Translations under genes and position numbers: made by a program | Shown here: piece by piece, positions 28,145-38,800 of the stretch | Numbering within the stretch: position 1 is the first letter of the stretch | How the letters are laid out: each line of letters starts with the position of its first letter | Notes under the pieces: model-generated | Databases searched by the model: none | What the model was told of the DNA's origin: nothing | The model's input: the letters and a program-made list of their open reading frames with translations, nothing else | NCBI GenBank assembly: GCA_003255025.1 | Contig: QANY01006190.1 | Span: forward strand, 782,317-846,316 | DNA from: Datisca glomerata | Taxonomy: Eukaryota > Streptophyta > Magnoliopsida > Cucurbitales > Datiscaceae | Length of the DNA stretch: 64,000 bases | Direction: 5' to 3'

Positions 28145-29093
28145 TCATGCATCAATGTAGTCAAAATAATTATATTGTTTTCTATCTAAAATTATTTTGA
28201 AACTTGAAGGATGGATTTTCCAATCCTCCATAGTTATAATTCTGAAGATAGAGAAAGAATGGTAAATGATTCTTTCTTCAGAATTTCTGATCGGGCTAAT
28301 TTTTATGGATTTTGTTTCTAAGAGAATGTTTCTGTAGAAACTAAGATTTTTGTCATTATGTCCAGGGACATAGTGGACTTTAGGAATGAAATGGGTTTTG
28401 GTAATTTGAGTAAGATCGTTTAAGTGAGCAAATGGAGGCTCAATATGAAAGAGATTTTCACTGGCCATTTTTTTAAAATCAAATGATGAATTCTTATATT
28501 TTGAAATTAATTGGGCATCGAAGGACATTGGGAATGGGTCAAATTGGCCGGATGATTGATGATTGAGTCCATTGGACCCAAGTGTTGTTGATTGGGCTTG
28601 GTTATGAGTAGAAGACACATATTTGATTTGAGCCTTAAGGGTCAATTGTTGAGTCAAAGACTCTTCTATTATCGAGTCATTCATCATTCTTACATGATTT
28701 CTGAAAGTAATGCTGATTCTTTCAGTTAATGATTCTACTGCATGCCTATGATTATTTTGAAATCCGTTAGGCATGATGAAGAATGTTCCTTCTGGAATAA
28801 GAAATTCTTCTATTGTTTTATTTGGAAATTCAATTTTAAATACTGCTTGTCCCAAAATGTTTATGGTTAAAAAATTCCTGTCATCATAACAAATTTCATT
28901 ATCTTTATGAAAATCTATTTTCCCACCTTTTTCATACCACTGAATTAATGCTGCATTGAAGTTATCCTTTAATCCAACATCTTCTAAAAGTTCATCCAAT
29001 TCATTAATCCAGTCATTTCTTGGATATTCAAATACATTATGATCATAATTAATAAATGGGGATTTTAAACAAAAGGCGGCTGTTCTGCCGTTA
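28145..29093 (-). pseudogene. Virus-like reading frame with AlkB-type 2OG-Fe(II) oxygenase domain (copy 1)
   Basis: The frame is open from ~29093 down to 28145; the first Met gives 284 aa from 28999. Residues 1-100 form an AlkB-type domain: iron ligands H31 and D33 in FHKDNE, distal H86 in NHRHAV, and the 2-oxoglutarate Arg signature RISITFR (94-100). AlkB proteins remove methyl groups from nucleic acids oxidatively. This compact form, with MPNGFQNNHRHAV, resembles the AlkB domains in replicases of plant flexiviruses more than host ALKBH2/3; the host has longer N-terminal parts. The following ~180 residues are unlike any enzyme I recognise but are shared with the second copy. No promoter or start was identified. 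Virus origin is inferred. Confidence 0.6.
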
Positions 29094-29157
29094 AGTTATT
29101 TTATTTTAAAAGAATTTTCACTAATTATCCTCAGTTAGAAGCATTTTTTGTATTAAC

Positions 29158-29830
29158 TTCTACTTTTCTTTGGATTTTTTAGACTTGTTTTTGCCTTTTG
29201 AAGAAAGTCTTGTGGTAGATTTTGAATTTTGAGAAGAATCTGATGATTGCTTAATTTGTAGAGCCTGATTATCTGGTTCCTTAATTTTTAAGGAGGCCAC
29301 TGAAGGCTTGGGAGATTTTATCTGAGGGTGAGATTTTGCTAATTCTTCATGTATGGAGGCAGATATTTTTAGCGTACTGAATTTGTCCCACCATTTTATA
29401 TAGTATTGTTTGGTGAGGATTTCTCCTTCAATGACGTATTGCCATTTAAGGATCCAAGGGATTTTGAATTTATTTACAAAATAAATTATTAGAGGAAAAG
29501 AGGCCTAAACTATTCAGGGTTTAAATAATTTTAAAAATAAACTGTAATTTTATTGTAAATCAATTGGAAAAATCTCAAAGGCGGGGACCATGGATTGACC
29601 ATCATCTTAAAAACCATTTTGGTAAATTAATTTTGAAATTTTTGTCAAAATTTAAAAATCAAGAGTGGGTATTCACTATTTTGGTGCAAGAAAATTGTTT
29701 GCCATGCATCAATATAGTCGAAATAATTATATTATTTTTTTATTTAAAAGAGGTTTTAATCCTGAGGGATGAATTTTTCATTCTTCTAAAGTTATTATTT
29801 TGAGGATATAGAAGGAATGATAAAGAATTT
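29158..29830 (-). pseudogene. Virus-like polyprotein copy 2, C-terminal part
   Basis: A second, diverged copy of the region after the AlkB domain. On the minus strand it enters at ~29830 (directly beside element D) and ends at a stop near 29158 after a Lys/Ser-rich tail (KGKNKSKKSK). It keeps Trp at two sites where copy 1 has TGA. It has its own frame changes near 29640 and 29520. The AlkB part of this copy is missing, presumably beyond the junction with element D. The two copies lie head to tail in the same orientation. Confidence 0.55.
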
Positions 29831-29835
29831 TCAAC

Positions 29836-30279
29836 TACTTGAACTCTTTAAGTAATATTTTTTTTTTACTTTCAAATTCAAAATCGCTACTTGAAGGGTT
29901 CAAGTAGTCAGATACAACTACTTGAATCCTTCAAGTAATATTTTTTGTTACTTTCAAAAATAAAATCACTACCTGAAGGGTTCAAGTAGTCAGATACAAC
30001 TGCTACTTGAACTCTGCAAGTAGTCATTCTGATTCTTTCACTTACTTATGCAGAGAGCATGTGACTACTTGAAGGGTTAAAGTAGTTGATTATAACTACT
30101 TGGACCCTTCAAGTAGTTGATTTTATTATGATAGTAGTAAAACAGATACCACTTGATTGAAAAAAGATGGGTCACAAGGTCTCGAAGAAGTAGAAGAATA
30201 ATAAAAAAGAAGAAGAAGCAGCGGGAGAAGAATAAAAGAAGAAGAAGATAAAGATAAAGAAAAAGCAGAAGAAGAAGAA

Positions 30280-30310
<31 letters not shown>

Positions 30311-30610
30311 AAGAAGAAGAAGAAGAAGAAGAAGAAGAAGAAGAGACGAAGATGAAGAAGAATACATTTTGTCGAAGAAGAAGAGAGAAGAAGCTTGAAA
30401 TGAGAGCTAAAAGTGTGAGAGTGAGTATTTGTCAACTATGACTGATTTGATCTTTGTATGGGGAAGGAAAAGGAAATGATGAGGAAAGAGAGAGATTGTC
30501 ATGCTTGATGTTGATAATACTAGATCAGAGGTATAAAATTCTTAATTTTTGGAAAGGGGTATAAAAATCCTAATAAAAAAATCAAAATGGTATATTTATG
30601 CAAATAACCC
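29836..30610. mobile_element. Element D: truncated relative of element C
   Basis: The right terminus (inverted) reads GGGTTATTTGCATAAATATACC and continues through GGATTTTTATACCCCTTTCC, almost the same as the right end of element C. Type-2 palindromes fill 29836-30120, then a GAAGAA-rich stretch as in C. No matching left end exists before the virus-like block, so the left side is missing or lies beyond an insertion. Confidence 0.7.
30282..30343. repeat. (GAA)n microsatellite
   Basis: About 20 uninterrupted GAA/AAG triplets inside element D. They generate spurious poly-Leu, poly-Ser and poly-Phe frames on the minus strand. Confidence 0.95.
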
Positions 30611-33600
30611 TAAAAAATTTCTATGATCAACAAACACGTTAGTTTTGCCATTATCACATGGAAAATACGCGACCTGTAACACAAAAAGACGTTTTTTCTC
30701 CATCTAAAAGCACATCCACCTCGATTGATCTTCCACTTGATTATTCTTTTTTGGTTAGTAACTCATTCTTCATGGTGCGGCTAGTCCATAGAGATGTAGT
30801 CCGTCCGTTCAACCACTTTACAACATTATTTTAACAACAATAACTATATATTAAATAATTAGAACTCACCCACTCAAATTAATCGATACACATTAAAAAT
30901 TAAGAGACAAACACAAACTAATTTATTTAAAAAGAAAATATCAAAAGCAATGTGGTTTCGTCAACTATTTGAAACTTGAAAATCATAAATATAGACGAAT
31001 AGAAGAAACCTATATATGAGACAAGAGAATATGAAAAGGCAACCAAAAATACATTAATCATACAGCGTGCTCAAATTCGTAGCGCATGTGATATTTTGAA
31101 TGGAAAATATGCATTTGCATTTATAAATAAATTATAATGTTGATAAATTCTTGACATTTAGATGACAACTCTCTTCAAATTCACCTCATTTGTAATCCAA
31201 ATACTCACTTAACTCATCTGATACATTTATTCTAAATACATGAATTTGATATCAATATGTATGCGCATTAATTTAGATTTAAGAAATTTTTTTGTTGACT
31301 ACATTTAAACAATACACCGATAGAAACATGAATAAAATTCAAGACATTTAGTTTGTATACCCAATTTTTAGTCGATATTCAATTCAATTTGAAAACTAAA
31401 GTGGATTTATTATATTCATTTTATTTCATATGACTCGTAAGAAGCTAATCATGATATTTAGTTTGCATCTCGAACTTTTAATAGGTATTCAATTCAATAT
31501 TAGAAAATGAATGTGATTCTTTCTATAATGAAAATGAAATTTTAATTATAATTAAAATAGATATAAAATCAAAGAGAAAGAAAATTCATCCAATTTCCAT
31601 TTCAATGCAAACTTTCATCTTCATCTTAGTGCAACACTTTGTCTTTATATCCTCAAATTTAAGTGTAGCTGTTCCAATTGAATCTCCTGAAATTCGAAGG
31701 ATAAAAACGAATTGTCTCAATCAACATACGTATTTGTCATAATATCATTCATATATTTCACTGAATACAACCTACTATAATTAAGAGTAAGTGGCATAAA
31801 AATACATGAATCATACCGTCTGCTCAAACCCGTAGCGCATGTGATATTTTCAATGGAAAATATGCATTTGCATTTATAAATAAATTCTAATTGTTGATAA
31901 ATTCTTGACATTTAGATGTCAACTCTCTTCAAATTCACCTCATTTGCAGTCCAAATACTCTCTTAATTCACCTGGTGTATTTATTCTAAATACACGAATT
32001 TGATATTCATATGTATACGTATTAATTTAGATTTAAGACATTTATTTTTGTCTACTACATTTAAACAATACACCAATTGAAACGTGAATAAAATTTCAAG
32101 GCATTTAGTTTGTATACCCGAATTTTTTATTGATATTCGATTCAATTTGAAAAAGTAGATTTATTATATTCAATTCAATTAGTTTTATTTTCATATGACT
32201 CATAAGAAGCTAATAATGATATTTAGTTTGCGTATCAAACTTTTAAATTAATAGGTATTCAATTCAATATTAGAAAATAAATGTGATTCTTTCTCTAATG
32301 AAGATGAAATTTTAATTGTGATTAAATAGAGTCAAAATAATAAAAGAGATAGAAAGTTCATCCAATTTCCGTTTGAAGGCAAACTTTCATCTTCACCTTA
32401 ATGTAATATTTTATCTTTATATCCTCCAATTTGAGTGTAGTTGTTCCAATTGTGTCTCCTGAAATTCTAAGGATAAAAACCAATTGTCTCATTCAACATA
32501 GGTATTTGCCATGATATCATTCATGTATTTCACTTAATGTAGCCCACATATAGTTAAGAATAAGTGGGAGACAATAAACTCAAACTCTTTCAAAGTTTAA
32601 GAGGGTCATTTTAAAATAACATAATAATGGTAATGATAAAATAATCTAGAAAATGATTCTTATATCATACACTTTTAATATATTATTGATAAATTTTCAA
32701 TGAATAATGTTTTATAATTTTTTTGGAATATAATGTTTCACATAATCTAACTTTTAAGCTTTAATATTTTAAATGTATCCGTTAGTTTAAAATTTAAAAT
32801 GTAAAAGTTTCATAAAACATGACTCGTGAAACATAAAATAACGTTAAAGATTATTCATTATTTTGGTTTAGAAAAAAAACTCGAAAAAAAATATGGTAGT
32901 ACATAATTATTTACAAAACGTATGAAGTGATGATCAAGAATACAAAACTGCGACTGTAAGTGACTATTACATTATTACATTAAAGTTCTTGATGATTATA
33001 AGTGATTTTTATGTATAATTGTCATAAGATGTGTGTGTGATGGAATATTGATGACATATATGAATGTTCTATTAAGTGAGAATTGCGTTATTGTTGTTGC
33101 GATTTTTTTGGGTGTAGGAATGTATTGAAAACTATATTTGCAGGTCAAATTATGGCATATACAAAAAAAAAGCAGACAGTGTTTGCATTAGTTTGATTTA
33201 TATTAGCGGTAAGAAAACCATCAATATGGACATTGTATCTCTTTTTTTGTCAAAGACATTGCATCTCTTTTACTGACGGTTAAAAATCACTACTAAGTTA
33301 AGTAGTGAACTTTTCCGGCGATTAAAAAGTCACTGAAAAAGTTCTTATGACTATGCTAATTGTTGACGAATTTGTACACTATACCACCAGCTATCCGACG
33401 ACATAACACTCATTCGGTTGAGTGATAACTGACAGTTTATGAACCGTCTAAGTTTTTTTTTTCATGGTGGTTATAACCAATTGCGCATGTAAAGAAACTA
33501 TCGGAAAAATGTAATTTCTTGTATTGATCTAACTTACTCACCACATTTTATTGAGCTATTAATGTATGAAATTCGTGTTACACAATATGTCATCTTAAAT

Positions 33601-35100
33601 GTTGTCATGTTTGGTTTGTAACTAAGAGTCCTTTAATTTTCACTATAATTCACCAATTCGATTTATGATGAATTTGAGAGCGTTTCGTCTATATAGACAC
33701 TTTAATTCATCTCAAATCACATGTACTTAATAAATATTATTTTCTTTTACAATAAACAAATGCCGGTATGTGGAATAACTTTCACAATAGGCAGATGCTC
33801 TATTATTTTCGAAATACTTATACATGCATATAAAATATGCTTTAAAATATTTATAACTGTTTCTTAAGAACATGCATTACATAATTATGAATCAAAATAT
33901 AGTTATTTTAAACTTATAGGTATAATTATTAACAAATACACTCTTAACATTAAATGATTTTTAAAAAGAAGTTAAATATTTGTAGGCTGGAATTATTTAA
34001 AACGAGAGAATTTTTAAAGTGCCAAGTTTCAAATTATTTATCTTTTTAAAGAGTATGATGGTAAAAAAGAACAAAATACAAGGATTGTTTCACTAGTTTA
34101 AACTATATGCATGCTATTAAATTACACTTTGCTTTTTTTCTGATAAAAAATTTATACTCGCCTCTTCTCTTTTAGGGAAAGTTAGTAAATGAGCTTAAAA
34201 TACATTAAAAACTAGGATTTTAAATAGAAATTGAATATATATATAGAGACCTTATTTACTTATATTTTCTGGAAACAAAATGGTGACATTATTGAAGTTA
34301 TAGCTAAATTATATTAATGAAATAAATGATAAGCTACTATTTTTTTTGAAACCAAATAATGAGCTAATATTGATTACACAATAGGTGTGCATTTTTGTAA
34401 CTCACGATTGCTTAGGAATGTCAAAATCACTCGTGGATCCTCGAATCTGCGGGGATTCGATGTTGAAGTTTTGATGAATAAATGAGTGATATTATGATTA
34501 TAGAGTAATCATAAATAAACCGGCGCTGAGGCGAGGATGAATATAATAGTCCTACTCCGTTCCCCGTCTCATCCCCACCCCATTTATCTTTTACATATTT
34601 TCTTTTTTAAATTTGTATTATATTGAAATAATAACTCTATGTCACAATACAACCTACACTGGCTATTTTACCGTTAAATAAGACGATTCATATATTATTT
34701 TTCTTATAAGTTATATTCATTACTTCTTTTGTCACCATTATTTATTATCGTTATCTTTACGTCTGTCATCGTTTAAGACCATCGTTGAGAAGTTTTATAC
34801 ATAAATATCAACCTTAAAGAAAGATGAAAAATCCATGAGACACTCATGAGTAACTCAATCCTAATGAGGGTTTTACGTGCCTGATCCGTATATCTATAAA
34901 TGAGGAATGAGATGAGTATGAAATTGACATATGTACTATTGCTACATGGTGAAAAAAATTAAAATAAATACCCTAGAAAACAGAAAAAGATATGGAGAAA
35001 GCGCGGTTTAATGTAAAAAAACTTACCATAGTAGATCCAAAATAAATGATCCAAGGGTTAATACTAGCCCTTTTACAGTACAGTCACCGTACTGTAAAAT
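30611..35100. other. Intergenic region without a recognisable gene
   Basis: AT-rich with only short frames. A ~753-bp tandem duplication is listed separately. Around 33250-33480 there are short inverted motifs (GACGGTTAAAAATCACT, CCGGCGATTAAAAAGTC) like those in the subterminal regions of CACTA elements, but no CACTA ends were found. A GC-richer patch at 34430-34590 (CTGCGGGGATTCGATG ... CCCCGTCTCATCCCCACC) resembles the edge of a MITE. Neither is firm. Confidence 0.6.
31045..32570. repeat. ~753-bp direct tandem duplication
   Basis: Unit 1 (31045-31797) and unit 2 (31798-~32570) match along their length. Both contain GTAGCGCATGTGATATTTT, GGAAAATATGCATTTGCATT, CTAATGAAGATGAAATTTTA-type and GTTCCAATTG...TCTCCTGAAATTC segments. 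They differ by scattered substitutions and small indels, so the duplication is not recent. No protein is encoded. Confidence 0.85.
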
Positions 35101-35124
35101 TGTCCACGAGCTTTATATTCGGTT

Positions 35125-35389
35125 TTGTTACGGTGCTTGACGAACGAAGTGAAAGTGAAAACGCCTGAGCCAGACGATAAAAATATTTCTAAAGCCAAAA
35201 GTCATCATCTCCCAAACCAGCCATTCTCAACTTCTTTCTCTGTGATTCCCTTCTCGTTTCATCATTTCATCGTTCTCATCGATTCTATCCCATTCTCGGG
35301 AGGAAGAACAAGACAAACAGCAACCAGTATAGAGGACTCTGTTTTCTAATGACTTAGGAACAAGCTTCAGATTTCACATCATCGATCAG
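35125..35389 (+). other. Probable 5' untranslated exon of XPO7
   Basis: A non-AT-rich block ends ATCATCGATCAG|GTGAGTTG, a good donor at 35390. The coding exon starts after TTCTGTAG at 35820, so a 5'-UTR intron of 431 bp is likely. The transcription start is not defined; the left limit given is only a guide. Confidence 0.55.
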
Positions 35390-35822
35390 GTGAGTTGGTT
35401 CTATCGCCGGATTTGAATAATAACATCAATGATCAATCTATCTGTACTGTTTGGCATTTAGGTTTTTGTTTTAGTTTGTTTTTATTGTCCTTATTTTTTT
35501 TTTATTCTGGTTTTGATCTACTTTCTTCTTTCCTTGCATTTAACCAAACAACATATTTCGATTTGGCAGCTTTAATTGATTTCCACACCTTGTAAATCCT
35601 TCATCCCAAGCATAGCATTGGGGAAAGTGATATCTGACTGACGGGCTGTGATTCTCTCAGCCTTTGATAGAATCTTATATCGACGTGGAACTTTCTCATA
35701 GTTCGCTTATCGAGTAAAGAAAATATTAGTTTACTAATGAATGAGTTAATCTATGTCACTGCATATAAATGCGAAGCTATTGGCGACAACACGTTAACAT
35801 GATTTCTTCAGATTCTGTAGGA

Positions 35823-38800
35823 ATGGAAAGCTTGGCTCAGCTGGAGGCGTTGTGCGAAAGGCTATACAATTCCCAAGACTCAGTGGAGCGGGCTCATGCT
35901 GAAAACACTCTTAAATGCTTTTCCGTGAACACTGATTACATTTCACAGTGCCAATACATTCTTGACCATGCATTAACTCCTTATGCATTGATGCTAGCCA
36001 GTTCAAGTTTGTTGAAACAAGTTACTGACCATAGCCTTGCTTTGCAGCTCCGTTTAGATATCCGTAATACTTTTTAACCTCTATACAAATTATTATGTCA
36101 ATGCGTGTACTTCAAGTTTTAGCTTACTAATTGGAATTGAATCATTACTGATTCTTATTTTTCAGGAAGCTACCTTATTAACTATTTGGCCACCAGAGGC
36201 CCAGATTTGCAGCCCTTTGTGACGGCATCTTTAATTCAGCTCCTATGCCGTCTCACAAAGTTCGGGTGGTTTGATGATGACCGATTTCGGGACATTGTGA
36301 AGGAGTCAATGAACTTCTTGAGTCAGGTGATATGACTTTTATATGTAACATATCACTCACACTCACAGCTTACCCCTCATTGTTACCTTTACCGATGAGA
36401 GAGAAAAAGAGTTCATGTAGTATATAGACAACTATCGCATGTACCTCATAAACCTCTCCAAGTTCAATGGATGGTGGATTTAAATACAGGGGGTGAGGAA
36501 GTGGCATCCAACAAGCGGAATTAATATAGTTCTTATGCCACATACAATGTGAATCAAGCTGTGTGGAAGAGATTATTCAAATGCTATATTATCATTTTGG
36601 CTTATTTTCTATCGACTTTCTTACTAGTTTTGTTGTAATTCTTGCCTTCAATTTTATCATGCCAGTTATGCTAAGGAAGTAATGGTGGCCCTTCATAGGC
36701 TGGCAGCTTTAGAAACTAATTTAACTAGTATTTTCTCTTTGTTATAGTATAGTGGAAACTCACATATATGAAAAAAGTGACGTTTCAGTTTCTGTTAGCC
36801 TTTTAATAATACAATATACTTTGGTTGGTTCATGAGCGTTCTTTACTTTTTCCAGGCAACACCAGATCCCTATGCAATTGGTTTGAAGATATTAAATCAA
36901 CTTGTATCTGAGATGAATCAGGTTGGTTTTTATTGATTTTTTAACCATTACATTCCAGTGATACTCATGCAAAGTTATGTCGTATTTGACTTCCCTTTGA
37001 ATGGCCAGGCTTCATTTTCTTTTTACCATATTCATGGTTTTATTTGTTTTTGTGTCTATGCTCATCCTCTTTCCTATATACTTTTTTTTGTGTTTTAGAT
37101 TTTCAAAAGCAATGACCATAGTTACCAGAAACACTTAAGTACTAGAGATTTGTGATCCGGTTCGCACGATTTGTAATATAGATCACTAGCTATTTGGAAT
37201 GAGAATTTTGACAATCTGAATAAAATAACAACAACTAATTAATAAAACAATGAAAAAGTTAAAAAACTTTACATAGAAACACATATTTGTAGACACATAT
37301 TTGTTTTGCATATTAAAATATTTGGTATATTAGTCATTCATTGCATTTTCTTCACATAACTAGCATCAACTATGAACTTAAATTACTTGTAACTGATATA
37401 ATACATCTATGATATAAAATGCATCATCTTAAAATGTATAAGATACCACTTGAGATGTTTGAAGAAGCCTACCCGCAACATACCACGTTCTGGGATAAGT
37501 AAAGCACTATGTTCCACGCTCTAGGCAACATAGGGTATGACCCACTGAAAAAACAATGTAGGGTATGGCTCATTGAAATAATAATATTAGCTTATTAATG
37601 TTAGAACAAATTCCAATGATGGTAAAGAAATGAATTTCTGAGATGATCGGTGGCTCAAGTGATTCTGGTGTCTTTCTAGTGCTGATTATTTAGTCTAGAT
37701 TGTATTAAAATGCAAACAGCTAGTCTAGCCAGTATTTATTCCTTGAGTTGAATACATTTTTATTTTGTCGAGTATTAACTTATTCAGATTGATCATATTT
37801 CAGAGAATGAAGGGATTTTTTTTACATGGTAGTAGTTGATGCTAAGTCTTTAAGATGATATAGCCTTTAGGTAATGGTTACGCCTGATATGTTTAAGCGC
37901 AAGTCTAGAATTATAAACGTTCCTTGTTTTCATCACATTCCTCAGTTTTGATTTGTTCCTTTTGTTCATTCCTTTCATTTTTTTTGTGATTTCTAAATTA
38001 TTGTGACACTTCTACCAATGTGCTTCTATGTCTATGGACTTGTGTTCCAGCCTATTCCTGGGTTGCCTTCAACAAATCATCGAAGGGTGGCTTGTTCATT
38101 TAGGGATCAATCATTGTTTCAAATCTTCCAAATTTCTTTGTCATCCTTGTGTCAGCTGAAGAATGATGGTAATATGATGCTAACAACTCAAAATTTTTGT
38201 CTTGGTTTCTTTTCCTTATTTCTTAAGATTGATATGATGCTTTCTATTTATGTGATCTCCAGTCGGGGGTAGGTTGCAAGAATTGGCACTTTCCCTTGCA
38301 CTTAAATGCTTATCCTTTGATTTTGTTGGGACGTCTGTTGATGAAAGCTCTGAAGAGTTTGGTACTGTTCAGGTATTTATGTGTTGATCACTTTTTCAAT
38401 TTGTATGTTTTTCTTGATGTTAAGGGAATTTCAAATGAATAATCATGTTGTGTGGTGATGTGTAGATTCCATCTTCTTGGAAGCCAGTTTTGGAGGATCC
38501 TTCAACACTACAAATATTTTTTGATTACTATGCCATTACAAAGTCACCTCTTTCTAAGGAGGTTAGTGCACATATACCCCTCTTAGTTTTTTTTCCTGTT
38601 TGGAAAGACCCTGAATTTAGATGAGATAATAATTTGTTTCGAACATCAATTACTGGCTGTTTTGAGTTAGTGTGGGTGCTACCAAATAGTCTTGAGATTG
38701 TGGCATGTATGGATCTAGAGAGCTGTCAAGTCAAGCAAGTTTTTGAAGACGGGCAACTTTCGTGGACGGTGTGGTTGAGAGCGATAGTAGAGTTATTTTC

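Noticed and set aside
28145..29093. Host DNA-repair gene ALKBH2/3
   Set aside because: The domain is more compact than the host enzymes, is fused to a repeated virus-like C-terminal region, and no host-like exon structure was found. Host origin is not fully excluded.
30077..30435. Poly-Leu / poly-Phe frames
   Set aside because: They are translations of the (GAA)n microsatellite and its purine-rich surroundings in different frames.
33200..33500. CACTA-type transposon end
   Set aside because: Short motifs in both orientations are suggestive, but no CACTA terminus, target duplication or coding remnant was found.
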